Of a stretch of 64,000 bases of DNA, positions 27,900 to 40,184 are shown piece by piece. The DNA comes from Cheilinus undulatus (lineage: Eukaryota; Chordata; Actinopteri; Labriformes; Labridae): assembly GCF_018320785.1 (NCBI RefSeq), contig NC_054869.1, forward strand, positions 40,513,789-40,577,788, given 5' to 3'. How positions within the stretch are numbered: position 1 is the first letter of the stretch; each line of letters opens with the position of its first letter. The notes under the pieces were generated by a model. The model was not told where the DNA came from. It saw only the letters and a list, made by a program, of their open reading frames with translations, and did no database searches. The translations under genes and the position numbers were made by a program.

Positions 27900-29235
27900 C
27901 AAGTAAATTTTAATGTTCATATTCATTGGGAATTTAGAGTCACAAATTCACCTAATGAGTATATTTTTGGACTTTGGGAGGAAGCTGGAGCACCCTGAGA
28001 GAACAATGCAGGTGGTAAACTTACAAACACCACATGAAAAGGTGCAGATTTAGCCAGGGATTCAAGCCAAGAACCTTCTTTTCTGCTACATTGCTAACCA
28101 CAGCACCACAGTGATGCTACAATACAGCCATGAGAACGATAAATATTATGAGCCAAGTCATTTCTTTTGCAGACTATGGAAGAGGAAGCAGTGCAATATC
28201 GAATTACTGTGTACGCCATCAGTGCATGAAGAATTCCTTTGTGTCTAAATTCTGATTTTGTGTCTCCCCGATGGAAAAGGATGCTCTGAGCGAAGCAGTA
28301 CACCCACATCACTGACAGGAGGGGTGACCCAATTCTAACAGTGTTATTCCTGTCTTTGTGTTATTAAAGTAGACATAATAAAGGCGTTATGAGGAGCAGC
28401 ATCACATTTTTACTGAGGACTAAACTCAAATCATGCAATGAACAGAGATAACAGTGATTTTCAGGATAAACTGTCTTATCATGCATCAAAATTGATCTAA
28501 CTATTACTATTATATAACTATTAATAATTTTGCATTATTTTGTGTGTAATTCAGATAAACAGAGTATTGAATATCCATGATATTTCTTTTTTAAGATTAT
28601 CTGTTTCATAGTCTTTTGGAGTATCATACAGAAGTCAAAATTTAACTTTGAACCTCAGACGTTCTTGTTTTCTATGCATTGATATTACGTAACTGTTTGC
28701 ACCTCTCTGCTGTTTCCAAAGCAGTAAAAAAGAACATTAACTCTCCCTGCAGGTCACATGAGGACGGCTGTGTACATCACTGTGTGGAGTGTGTGGGTGA
28801 AGTGAGGACTTCAGTGGATATGTGAGAGGCACTCTGGATAAGATCGCCACTTTAATGGCTTATAATATACGTGAAACAGCAGTCAAAGGGAGACACTGAG
28901 ACACCAAATGGTGGCTTTGTATGAGGTTTTCAATGACTAACAGAGTCCAGAGCCTCCTACATCAAATCAAAGTGACAGACTCTGTGACAGACTCACTTTT
29001 ATGAACTCTCTGAAGCTTCTTATGAAGGTTTTACTCCCTAAAAGCAAAGATTTACAGTGCTGTGAATAAAGTATTTGCCCTCTTCCTTCCATGTTATGGC
29101 TTTTAATTAGCTCAAACAGACATCTGATTTAAAAAATCTTTTCTGAAAAGGCATAGCTTATGTGACGTAGAACCTGCCATTGGTGGGTTGCTAAGTCACA
29201 AACTTTATGTTTTACTTTACTGACATGTTTTACCC
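27900..29235. other. Gene-free stretch
   Basis: No gene seen. A transposon-end-like phrase 'aataaagtatttgccctc' occurs near 29063. Confidence 0.5.
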
Positions 29236-29238
29236 TGA

Positions 29239-29578
29239 GCTGCACGACAGCGCAGGTGTTAGCACTGTTGCCTCACAGCAAGAAGGTCCCTGGTTTGCTT
29301 CCTGGTCAGGTCCTTTCTGTGCGCAGTTTGCATGTTCTCCCCGTGCATGCACAGGTTCCCTCTGGGTTCTCCGGCTTCCTCCCACCACCAAAAAACATGT
29401 TCATTAGGTTAATTGGTCGTAGGTGTACTTGGTTGCCTGTCTCTATTTGTCAGCCCTGTGACTGAATGGTGACCAGTCCAGGGTGTAATCCGCCTCGCTC
29501 TCAATGACAGCTGGAATAGGCTCCAGCCCCCCTGCGACTCCCAGCGGGATAAGCAGTATAGAAAATGGATGGATGAAT
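29239..29578 (+). mobile_element. tRNA-headed fish retroposon with ggatggatg tail
   Basis: The head 'ggtgttagcactgttgcctc' is followed by a B-box-like 'ggtttgcttcctgg', then 'gcatgttctccccgtgcatg', 'ggcttcctcccaccac', 'gctggaataggctccagc' and a final 'aaaatggatggatg'. This is one of the commonest repeats in teleost DNA. A shorter relative is at 11889-12086. Confidence 0.85.
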
Positions 29579-29965
29579 ATTTTACCCTTTTAAGACAAGT
29601 TTATAAAAATGTTAATGAGCTGTCTGACCACGCCCCCGACTCCGCCCCTCTCAGGAAATGGATGCGGCTCTCCTGATCTGAGAGGAGGATCAGGAGAGGA
29701 GGGTGGAACTTGCTTCCAAGTGGGGAGGGCCAACCAAATCTGGGGGCGGGGCAAACTTCCCACATGACATCATGAGGGGAAAATCTGAGAACAGTTTGTT
29801 TCATCACACTTTTTCTGAAAGATGGAGAAAGAGAGAGGGGAGGAAATGGATTTTCTGGTACTTGAGGAGATTGTGGACAGGCTCGGGCACATATTTTTGT
29901 TAGAAAAGCCAGAGAAAGAGATGTGTTTTTCTCTGAGATTCTGTGAAAGAGAGCTGAAAATGGCA
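29579..29965. mobile_element. MITE, uninterrupted copy
   Basis: Nearly colinear with 51806-52425: 'ttttacccttttaagacaag', 'cccctctcaggaaatggatg', 'ctggtacttgaggagattgt' and 'gttagaaaagcc' all occur in the same order. It lacks the 110-bp insert present in the other copy at the point after 'ctcctgat'. Confidence 0.8.
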
Positions 29966-30975
29966 GTAGCTTCTGTTTAACTGTGGGTGAGTTTTTGTTA
30001 ATAAAAGCTGCAAAAAGTGAATCAAAAGGTTTCCTGAGTCAATCTAACGGGTGCGACATTCTCAGTGAGACAAAAATGCCCCATCATCCCACAAAACAGA
30101 AAACAATTTTACGATTTTTCATTTTCAGGAAAACTTCCTTTGAATCATACCTCTTAAAATAGGTTCTTTCTTTTCAGCAAATCCATCACCCCAGGGCACT
30201 TACTGCCTTAAATCACTCTGAACAAATTCAGCAATGAAGCCATGAGGAAGTGTTTTCAGACTCAAAACATTCCTGCTGTACATCATCGTCACTGACTTCT
30301 AGTAAGTGTCGTAAATCTCATTACAGTAAAATGCAAAGGCATGTGTGAAATTATGAGCAGCAGCTGCAGCCAGGGCCAGTCTGTGGGTTTTCTACGACAT
30401 GATTAAGCATTAACCAGAGAAAGCAAATGGCTTCACATGTTGCTCTGCCACTTACAACAGTGAACCGCATGTTCTTTGTGTGTGAGTGAGAGAGAGAGAG
30501 GAGAGGAGAGGTGCTCAGGTTTCAGAGATGACTTGTGGTGGCTTTGAGAGGAGCTGATTGCAGACGTGCCGATCAGGGTTCACAAGGGGTGCTCCTCCAC
30601 TGTGTTTATTTATATGTATGTGCTCAAATGGTTTAATGAGCAGGCTGCCCATTCTAAAGTCCAAAGATCCTAGTGTAACCCTACCACTGGTGTTTCATGA
30701 GGGGGTATAACTCTGCAGGCACAGCAAGATCCTCGTTCATGCACTTCTGAAAACGGCAAGAAAATTTCAGAACAGCCTCCCGCTGAGATTTGTGTGAATT
30801 GTCCTTTTACATGTCTCTTTCACAGAGGAAGATTCTCAGAGTTACGACAGAGGGGTCTCAGGAGGTGAGACATGACACAAACAAGATGCAACAGAAATTC
30901 ATAATATAATACTTACAACATATTTAAGATGTCGGGCGAAGCATCTGACACTATGATGATAGGTTTATTGCCTTA
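29966..30975. other. Gene-free stretch
   Basis: Apart from a short GA-rich run near 30487-30510, nothing recognisable. Confidence 0.5.
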
Positions 30976-30978
30976 TAC

Positions 30979-31680
30979 AGTGCTGTTAAAAAGTGTTCAC
31001 CTCCTTGGATGTTTGACCCTTTTATTGATTTTATAAATCAATCATGGTCAATAAAATCTAGCTTTTATGACAAACCAGTTACAAAACAGATTTCTAAAAA
31101 GTAATGTCAGTCAAATAAAAATATTTGATGAAAGATAAGTGCATAAATATTCACCCCCTTCAAATCAGACTTCAGTAGAGTCACCTTTGGCTGCAATCAC
31201 AGCACTGAGTCTGTGTGAATAGGTTTCAATCAGGGTTGCACATCTGGACACTGCAATATTACTCCATTCTTCTTTGCAAAACTGCTCAAGCTCTGTCAGC
31301 ATGCACTGGGATCTGGCATAAACAACCCTTTTAAAGACCAGCCACAAATTCTGTATTCGATTGAGGACTGAGCTTTGACTCGGCCACTCCAGAACATTCA
31401 CCTCATTGTCTTTAAACCATTTCTGTGCTCTGGCTGTATGCTTCTGGTATTTTTTTTTTTTTTTTTTTGCTGGAAAATAAATCTTCTCCCAAGCTGTAGT
31501 TCTCTTGCAGACTGAATCAGATTGTCCTCCAGTAATTTCCTATATTTTGCTGCACTCATTTTACCCTCTACCATTACAAGCCTTCCAGGGCTGGCTGCTG
31601 AGAAGCATCCCCCCCAGGATGATGCTGCCACCACTGTGCAAAACCGTGAGGGTGGTGTGCTTGTGGTGATATGCAGTGAT
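30979..31680 (-). mobile_element. Tc1-like transposon, 3' part, minus strand
   Basis: The minus strand keeps the transposase middle (ASSWGGCFSAASPGRLVMVE, 31634 downward) and C-terminus (VLEWPSQSSVLNRIQNLW, then AVIAAKGDSTEV, 31401-31165). Two frames are split by a frameshift and a T20 run near 31450-31470. The terminal sequence 'cagtgctgttaaaaagtgtt' is at 30979. The 5' half is missing. Confidence 0.85.
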
Positions 31681-31689
31681 TCATATATT

Positions 31690-32280
31690 TTTTGTATCTA
31701 AAGTTATTTTTGTCTTTAATATTATATTGACTAGCTGAGATAAAGATCAAGGAAGGCAACAGGCAGCTCAATACTATGAATGAACAAAATGCAGTATCTG
31801 CACAGCTGGAGCTGTGATGCATTAATAACTAAGTATTCTCTGAACTCAGACATGGGCTAATTACTGATCTCTCATGTTGTGTACTTGATGGACAAGCTGG
31901 TGCATACAGCTGAATCTGTTATGTGAACAGTGGATCTGGATCCTGTAAGAGAGCTGTTATTTAAATGATATAATAGGGGTGATCTTTTCTCCTCATCATG
32001 CATTTAGGATTCATGCTTGATGGTGGAACATTATTGTTTTATACCAGCGGTGTTATATAACAGGCAGGGTGCAGAGAAGGTTTCGTCTGCCCCTCAAGAG
32101 ATTAAAGAGAGACGGGATTTTACAAAAAATACACGAGATATTCATTGTTTGAAAAAATTAAGCAAACTGGGATGTAATACTGGCACAAATATCAAACAAA
32201 GGTCAAACATTTCTATATTTGACTGATCTGATAAAAGCCAAAACTGTACCAAAAGAGACAGATCTTCTCACCTGCAATTT
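31690..32280. other. Gene-free stretch
   Basis: AT-rich unique-looking DNA with no feature called. Confidence 0.5.
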
Positions 32281-32284
32281 CTAC

Positions 32285-33045
32285 ATACGACGACTGCGCC
32301 GTGCACCATAGCACTGTGGATTTGCTCTGACTGAAGGTGAGCAACCTCGCCCACTGAAAGCTTGTCTAGAGCGCTTTGCAGCGGCATTATCAGAGGGCAC
32401 AGATCATGGATGAACTGTGAGTTCACACGATTTTATCCTTTGGACTTAATTTATCATCCTTTCCGGAATAAGTCCATGATATTATTGCTTGGGTGAGTGC
32501 ATTAGGAAGTTAAAAGGTTAATGTTTGCTTAAAGGATCTGCGGTTTATGTAAAATTCTTTGGCTAACTGTCCTCAAAATGTAACTTTTCTTCGCCAATGG
32601 CGCTGCTGTAGCTCTGTGACCCACTGACCTCTCTGAGACCCTTTCCTCTTACTCAAGGATGAGATGTAATGTCAATATAGTGATGATTTCCGACCAGGAG
32701 TCTGTGCATTGTGTTGTATTTTGAAAGAACAGGATATTCTACGCTTGTGACTTCCTGTTTGGAGCTTTCTGATTAACGGGTTTGGCAGCGGCCGATGCTG
32801 AAAACAGACCTGCAGCGTATCTCGAACGAACTGGAGCAGAGTGACGCTCCAGGGATGCGCTGCTGCCAGACTGGAGCGCAGGCGGTGGAAATGCTCTGAT
32901 AGACTAGAGAGGCAGCGACGTGCTCTGCAGTACGCGGTAGCTGTATGTGGCAATTGGAGGTCACAGAAGGAGACATAATTCCCATCACTGCTGAGCTTGG
33001 TCAACTGGCTTCCTAGAATCACTCCTCTGCCGTAACACAAACGTG
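32285..33045. promoter_or_regulatory. CpG-dense unique patch in the gene desert (possible promoter or lncRNA start)
   Basis: By eye it has the most CpG of any non-repeat stretch between 19 and 54 kb ('gcagcggccgatg', 'gcgtatctcgaacg', 'gcgcaggcggtgg', 'cagtacgcggtag'). Good plus-strand donor sequences occur at 32334 (AAG/GTGAGC) and about 33044 (CGT/GTGAGT). The minus-strand ORF 32672-33040 matches nothing I know. Function is inference only. Confidence 0.35.
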
Positions 33046-33049
33046 TGAG

Positions 33050-34374
33050 TCCTCCTCACATCTAATCATAAGTGGATTATTATTATTTTTTATTTATTAT
33101 TTCATAGAAAAAATTAAGAAGCAGCACTCCGTTTTGGCCAACCTGGCTGAAGAAAGGACGTGGCGCTAAGCAAAGTCACATGCAGACCAGGAAAAAGAAA
33201 AGAAGCAAAAACTTCATTTGATCTTCTGTCCTACTGCATCTTACTTTAAATGAATAGAATTAAAGGCACATCAAAATTTGCTCTGAATTACTCCCCATTT
33301 CATGCCATCTATTCATGTTGCCCTTGGTTTGAAAAAGCCTTCCATGCATGAAAATCACACTTGTCATGTTTCAAGAAATTAATGTCACTGAACCTGTTGC
33401 TTTTGCCAAAACACTGGCAGGAAAATCTCTGTATAGAAACTGGATTTTTAAAGAAATGACATGAAATGAAATTCTAATTTTTCAGGAGCTTAGATCCACA
33501 AGTAAATGGCTGTAAATTTGGTTTAATACAGACAGAAAGATGGAAACAGCTTGGATTTGTCTTTTACGGCAGATAGGATTGGCATCAGTCTGAAGTTTGG
33601 TTCTTTCTTTTGGATTTCTGCAGGAGTGTGTGCATATTATCAAGTCTGCTCTTCTTGCCTTAAGGGCTTTCATGAGGCTTGGAAGGACAAACTGGGAGTT
33701 CAGCTTTTAGTGACTGTTTACACCTCTCCCTCTGACACACCCGCGCCCTTCTCTCTAACTCTCTGTTGGAGCAACAACATTAAAGCAAACATTCAACCAC
33801 ATACAAGACAATACCCATCAATGCTGTAATTTAATGCTCCACCCTTCACTGGTGGAAATGGTTGAGAAAAGAATCTCAGGCACTTGATGTTTGATCCTCA
33901 TCATTTCTACAGCTACTCTTTTTGTACAAAATTACTCTAATTGCACATGCAACCACACACTAAATGTCATACTTTAAATACGTTTTTGAGGTCTTTTATT
34001 ATGAAGATAGCACTTGACACGATGAGGATTGCACTTCATTTAGAGCTGAAAAAGTGAAAGGTATTTTTGGCAAATTGGTTGCGGTGCAGTTTAGTTGCAT
34101 TTGTTCTGGTCTTTTGCCTTTGTTTTTAAATTTGCTTTGTTTTCAATATGCATCACACTTAAAGTTAAGAATAGAAGCAGAAAAAGCATCAACCATTGCC
34201 ATTTACACCTTTTTCTTCCTCTTTTTAAAATAAATCTAGCACATGATTTAACCCAAACCAGCAGTTGTGTCAGGAGGAAACAGACTGTGTTATGCTGATA
34301 GCGACTAATGTATGTAGTGTAATGTAACGTAGCCTCGATGTGCTGCAGCTTCAAGCAGAGTCAAGACACAGAGT
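33050..34374. other. Gene-free stretch
   Basis: No protein motif or repeat recognised. Confidence 0.5.
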
Positions 34375-34382
34375 ACTGATTC

Positions 34383-35103
34383 CAGTGGTGTGCAGGGGGG
34401 CATTTGCCCCTCCTCGTGGCCCAATTGTTGAAAAATGCGTGCTAAAGTGCCCTCTTTGGAGCCAAAAGGCATGCTAAAGTGCCCTCTTTGGAGCCAAAAC
34501 ACATGTTAAAGTACCCTCTTGGGAGCCAAAACGCATGCTTTAGTGCCCTCCCGCTTGTCAAAACACACTAAATTGCCCTTGTGGGTGGAAAAAACACACT
34601 AAACTCCAGAAGACCATTAGGACCAAGAAATACTATGAAACATTACTGTTGCAATGACTTTTATGTTGAGCCCTTCTTTTTTTTATCTATATTGAGCCAG
34701 AACTATATCTTCCAGGACCAGTTTGGATTATCTGGTGCTAATATGGTGTTTAAATGCACTAGAATACATGAAATGGCATCTACTTCAATGAAAATGTTCT
34801 GGGAGAAGACCCCCAGACCTCCTAGGGATTTATTTATTTTTTTATTTATGTGTGTTCTTCACTGTCCAACGTTGAATCTACACAATTCTTGTGGATGCTG
34901 ATCCTAACCACAAACTAACTTGAGTAGTCTTTCTAGTTAGTCTGTTTTAAGACTATATAATGTGCCATTCCTATAACATATAAACATGTCTAAAGTGCCC
35001 TTGAAAACATGCGAAACTTAGTGCCTTCTTCAGTGGCAAGAACGCGCTGTGCCTTTTTTTTTCTTTTCGCCCCTGCCCTTGAAAAAGTCTGTGCACGCCA
35101 CTG
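34383..35103. mobile_element. Non-autonomous hAT element with perfect 8-bp target duplication
   Basis: The ends CAGTGGTGTGCA and, inverted, CAGTGGCGTGCA are flanked by identical octamers ACTGATTC (34375-34382 and 35104-35111). Inside, 34437-34596 is a tandem array of five units with an exact 32-bp period ('gcatgctaaagtgccctc' core). There is no transposase, so it depended on an enzyme made elsewhere. Confidence 0.92.
34437..34596. repeat. 32-bp tandem array inside the hAT element
   Basis: Units start at 34437, 34469, 34501, 34533 and 34565. Each has a 'taaagtgccctc'-type core and most end 'agccaaaa'; divergence rises toward the right. Confidence 0.9.
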
Positions 35104-35719
35104 ACTGATTCCCTGAATTTTTTCTTTACAACCCCAGAGAAGATTTTAAAAACTTTTTTAGTGGCAATTTTAAAGATTTCTTGCTCTGTAAACTGATTTT
35201 TGATGTGAAGAAATATCCATAGTTTTACTTTAAAGTCTTTCTCTATTTTTTTGGCTGTAAAAATCTGGATAAAGAACAGGGAGTTAAAGGACGGACAGAG
35301 AGCGTGATGTTACAGTTTGGATTTAGGTATCAGCTGCATTGGTGGTAACTGACACCAGCAGGTTGCTGCTTCTAGTTTATCTTTTGGACACTAGATCTGC
35401 CCCTACTTGTCCCCACAGCTCAGCACCACAGCAAACACTGTCGGCACTCTTTGTGTAAATTATCGACTGCTAATGGACGTCAGCCAGAGAGACTGTGTTC
35501 ATGCAAGTCTGTATGAGTGGTTGTACAGTGGGGGTGTGACATAATCATCAAAAAAGGTTTGGTATCTTGGTTGAGCATCTGTACTGTGGATAACATTTGT
35601 CACAAATCTATGGAGGTCCAAAGAAGACATGCATTTATGCATTTCATTTACTAAATTTTCCTGTAGTAATAAATTATTTTCAGCTGCTTTTTTTAAAGGA
35701 TATTAAGATATTTATCTTG

Positions 35720-36235
35720 TTATTTTGACATACAGCTGCTCTTTTCTTATGCTAAAAATGTGATTTTAGCTCTTTTCCAGAGATCTTGACCTTACTGTTT
35801 CTGCTAAGCAGTCCAGTTTGGTTCAGCACAGGTTTGTATGGTTTAGTATCCTGATCCTCCTTGCGTTTCCACAGCCAACTTTACCCTTCCTCGGTAGGCG
35901 AGGGTGTAAGCCAGATGGCAATGTAACAATATATTATTAAATTTTTTTCAGGTTCTTGACTGACTTATTTTCTTATTTCAAGGTAATGCTACTGTTTTCC
36001 TGTAATAATAATGTCATTTCAGCTATTTTCCAGAAATCTTGACCTAACATGTATTTCCCCCAACCAGTCCAGTCTGGTTCAACATAGTTTAGTATGGTTT
36101 GGTATGGTTTGGTGCAATAAACCCTGCTCTATCTTGTGTTTCCAAAGCCAACTGTACACTTAAGTGGGGAAGGGTTGTGAGCTGGAGGGCAGTAGCTGCA
36201 CAAGTTATGTAAAAGTGGGGCATCATAGCAACACA
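35720..36235. repeat. Diverged tandem duplication of a dispersed repeat
   Basis: Two modules about 265 bp apart share in order 'agctcttttccagagatctt/agctattttccagaaatctt', 'cagtccagt-tggttca', 'tttccacagccaact/tttccaaagccaact' and a 'ggcagta/ggcaatg' end. No coding potential. Confidence 0.6.
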
Positions 36236-36299
36236 ACATAACCTGGCAATAAATTTAGCGAAGAAGAAGAGAATGATGTGTTAAACAAAGGGCAACAAT

Positions 36300-37005
36300 G
36301 GAGGAGATCCAACATTTTGTGTCCTTCTTGGCAAATGACAAGTGACAGGGCTGCGGGCCATTAGTAAAAGCACAGCTGATAAAACAAGAATAAAACTTAA
36401 TGGAATTAATTTTGGAATTAAAATCAGCAAAAGTATTGATTTTCATCATTTCACAACATCTTCCTTCCTTTTTAAAATCTAACAATTGATTCAACCCACA
36501 CCAACACAGTTTTATCAGGGGGAAATGTGTTGTATTGTGCTACTGGTGGCTTATTTAGCCTCAAATTGCTATAGCTTTAAAAGGTTACTGGGTAGTGTTC
36601 TCATCCATTATGTAGAAACTGTTGTTTAAACATCAAGTTAAACCAATGTCATCTCACATGCACATGAAACGAAACTACGAATTACACAAATTTACCCAAA
36701 CAATACTCTATAAAATATATTGACTAATATCTCTATATTAGCATTACTCACACCATTGCCTGTTTGATGCCTCTCAGTGGATGACGGATTATCCTTAGTT
36801 GTCTTTCTGAACTAGCTGTGACTGTTAAATAATTCCCCCAACTCATGAGGTTTAGTAAGCCAACCCAAGAATGTGATGAACGCCACTAAGCAACACACTC
36901 TAAGTTCCCGAAATGGAACTTCACAGTCCAGAAAGGATTCAACAACTTTTTCATGTATGTATTCCAACATTCCACGATTTACCAGAGGTTGGGAGATTTT
37001 ATTTT
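36300..37005. other. Gene-free stretch
   Basis: Nothing recognised. Confidence 0.45.
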
Positions 37006-37010
37006 GAAAG

Positions 37011-37066
37011 TTTTAGAGTGTATTTCTGTCCTGACAGAAGCAGCGTCTCACAGTCGTGGTCTGCAA
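37011..37066. repeat. Copy of the 20742-20796 repeat block
   Basis: 'ttagagtgtatttctgtcct' and 'cacagtcgtggtctgca' match the block at 20742-20796 closely. Confidence 0.6.
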
Positions 37067-37189
37067 GAACTGCAGTCCGCAGGGTTGACAGGTCTATGTG
37101 GCAAAACCAGCCCAATGGCTTATAAAAAGTTCCAACACAACATATACTTGTGTGCACACACTGTGTGTGGCGTGTATGTCTGTGTGCCA

Positions 37190-37262
37190 GCATCTAACTC
37201 TATCCACAACTCCCCTCTCTCTCTAAGTAAAGCCCAATAAAGCCCATTAGTAAATCTGGAAG
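37190..37262 (+). mobile_element. SINE tail fragment
   Basis: 'ctatccacaactcccctctc' and 'aataaagcccattag' match the tail of the tRNA-derived SINE at 4397-4583. The head is absent. Confidence 0.45.
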
Positions 37263-37269
37263 ACAAAAC

Positions 37270-38460
37270 AAAACACAACTTCATTAAACAGGGATTTCTA
37301 CGTGTTTAAGTTGGGGTGGAAATGCACGGACATCCCTGTTTAATGAAGGCTTTTAAACACATCAGAGTGCCTTGGATTTTCAGTTTTGATGCCGTTTCTA
37401 CCAGGGACTCTATCTGCAGATAACATTTTTTTGCATTATTATCCTCTTGTACTGATGAGCACCAGGCTTCAAAAGCCAAAGTCAAGCTCTTCCTGTTCCT
37501 CTTCCACCCTTAACTTCTTCATGTCGCCTCTTCTGAGGAGCTTAATTCCCCTTGTTGTAATAATAATAATGATTTTAAGTAAGAAAAGAAGAGTCAGTGG
37601 ATTTCTTTCCTTGTCATACAGATCTGTTGTTCTCTCAATGACACTTCTTCTTATCTGCTGTCTCATAAACTGTCTGTTGTTTCACTGCAGAGTCACAGTA
37701 AAACACTGCAGGAAGCACAGTACATGATGATTAGATAGCAAAAGGAGGTTACCTTGTGGAAAACATGGCTTCTCAGTAGATCGTAGGCGGGCCTGATGAG
37801 TCAGTGTTGCTTTGTGGCAGATGGTTTGGCATTGGCAACAAATGTGGGCACAGCCAAACATTTAGAGCGATCAGAGAGACTGTCGTTGAACAAGGTGCAT
37901 CCTGAATGAGGAGAATTACAGTGTTTCTGTCTTGTTTGAGTTTAAAAATAATTTATTTATACATTATTTTAAGCAAGAAAGAAAAGGAGAATCCTTTATA
38001 TAGGTCACAGACAGGAAAGGTTTTTGTGTCATCTCAAAGTGCTATCTATATTACACAGATAAATACCTAAACATGAGCTGGTAGATAAGTCATCATTACA
38101 AGGCAATTAGACCAGACCTTGATATTTTCTTCTCATGTCTGCTGAGTCATGCAACACATCTCTTATCCTGTCAGCCAGCAGTTAGAAACAATTCACTGAA
38201 ACAAGGCTGCTTCTGATTTTATTACAGTGTAGCTCTAATCTGATGACAAGGGGTGATAAAGTCAGTTATTTGGGCTGTAATTCAACAGGTTAGTCGTTTT
38301 CTTTGAATTTCCATGTGGCACATTTCATTTTGTTGGCACACAAAAATCTTTATCTTTAGCTTGTAAGAAAGATACCAATCTATCGTGTTACATTTTAAAG
38401 CTTAAAAAGATATGCATAGTAATATATCTTAATTCTTTTTATAAATATATAGATATTATT
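37270..38460. other. Gene-free stretch
   Basis: No gene seen. The reading frame 37386-37727 and its antisense lack recognisable motifs. Confidence 0.45.
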
Positions 38461-38467
38461 ATCCTTG

Positions 38468-38740
38468 CAAAGCAGATTAATTGGCCAGATTCCATGTCTG
38501 CATCAGGCGAATCTATCCTGCAAAGCTCCAGTCTGAAACCACTGTGCCAAGTAGGAAAATGGATCTAACCAATCAGCGTCATTTGAGGAAAACGAGGCAG
38601 TAGCTATGTGCCGGGTTGAGTTGTACTGGAAGAGGTTAGCAATGGCTGTCATCAGTGTGGCTTCTAGCTCATATCTAGTCATAGTAATGTGTTTGTTTTC
38701 TCACAACTGAGGTACATTTCTTTATTAAAACAAAACCAGA
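38468..38740 (+). repeat. Dispersed helicase-ORF repeat (copy 2)
   Basis: Homologous to 26425-26700 across 'gcagattaattggccagatt', 'aaccaatcagcgtcatttga' and 'cagtagctatgtgccgggtt'. The ORF start is destroyed. Confidence 0.6.
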
Positions 38741-38744
38741 GAGC

Positions 38745-38950
38745 CACACTGAGGCCCCATCCACACGGAGACGAATTCAGGAGTATACGCAGAAGTTTTT
38801 TGTCGTTTCGACGTTTCATCAACAAAGAAACAGCGTTTTGGATGACTGTCAACGATACTTTTTGAAAACGGGTCCCAGAGTGCATAAATCCATAAACGAC
38901 TACCGTTTGGACGGCTATCCACATCTTTCTTGAAACGATTATGTCACACA
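38745..38950. repeat. Putative MITE fragment ('ccatccacacggagacg')
   Basis: The phrases 'ccatccacacggagacg' and 'gtttggacggctatccacat' recall the ends of a widespread fish MITE. No target duplication is visible. Confidence 0.35.
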
Positions 38951-39594
38951 TAGCCTAGCTCTCTTGACCAAAACAACAATGGCTGAATACAGGGTTGTGT
39001 TTGTGCTGCAGAAGCTACTGAGCTTGTTATGGCTTTTACAGCAAAACCTGATGCTCCTTTACCACCACCACGAAACAGTTTCCTTAATAAATGTGAACAC
39101 ATCCATGCAGTGGATAGGTTAAAATGTTATAATCATTGAATTTAAAGTAGATATAACCATTCCTGACGAGTCTATTCAATTTGATGCTTTTCATTTGTGA
39201 GTGTAGAAACTCAATGCCATACCAAGTCAAAAAACTTAGAACACTGTTCTGACTTTTAAATAGATAAAGGAGAACAATTATTTGGTGGTTACAGACAGAT
39301 GGTGTTTTTTAGTTATCAGAATGGGAAATTAGCCTCAATTATACAGTTATATACAGTTTAAATCAGACAGAGCAGGTTTAGAGCATAAGGTGTGGGGTTT
39401 TGACCTGCAATAGGAGATTGAGACATATTGGCCATCTTTATATGTCAATGGTATATAATACTGTAGAATATAAAATATACCGTGCAGAATCTGGCTTGGT
39501 ATTGTTTTGCTGAAAAAAGCAGGGATGTCTCTAAAAAGACATCAGCTGGATGGAAACATTTGTTGGTTCAAAATCTGTAGTTACCTCTCAGTGT

Positions 39595-40020
39595 TAAAGG
39601 GATATTTCAGGATTTTTGAAGTTGGGTCATATGATGTACTTGGCTATAGTAGTGGCATTAGCCTCCAGTGATTTCTGTGAAAGTCAGTCCTGTGGTTATT
39701 TTGAGCTCAGAGATCCGTGGCATAGTAGCTGCAGATGGGAACGTTTTATCTGCATAGTTTAACAAGTTTTACATGAAATGGGCCAAGAAAATATTTTGGC
39801 CCACCTGCACGCTGTGTCGAAAACGTACAAAGCACTTAATTTCTCCCCAAAAAAAAACCTCTCTGTGTCAGGTACTAATTTACGATGCAGCTTTCGGCAT
39901 TTTGTCTCCTTCCGCCTCTGTGCACTATCTGTGTGTGGGTCAGCTGTGTGGGTCCGCAGACTTCTACAGGGACAATAACACCACACCAAGCTAAAACAGA
40001 GATAATATGAGAGATTTCAA
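39595..40020. repeat. Putative MITE starting 'aaagggatatttcaggattt'
   Basis: The 'aaagggatatttcaggattt' opening and the layout resemble dispersed fish repeats. The two overlapping short ORFs are not believable genes. The right end is not defined. Confidence 0.4.
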
Positions 40021-40184
40021 CTCGAGTGATAATGCTGTGTCATTTACTGTGGATACAAGAGGACAGTTGTATGAACAGGAGTAAACCAATGAGGAACATA
40101 TACAGATGGAGAGTCAGTGGGCTGAAAGGGAGAGCAGAGAAATTTCATTTTAAAGTTTTGAGCAGGAGAGATCCCGAGTTACCT

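Noticed and set aside
32672..33040. 122-codon minus-strand ORF in the CpG-dense patch
   Set aside because: No recognisable motif. High GC removes stop codons by chance, and no second exon could be linked.
34437..34596. Regularly spaced repeats resembling a CRISPR array
   Set aside because: Units are directly adjacent 32-mers without unique spacers, inside a eukaryotic hAT element with target duplications.
37386..37727. 113-codon plus-strand ORF
   Set aside because: No domain, no splice context and no homologue recognised; consistent with chance in AT-rich DNA.
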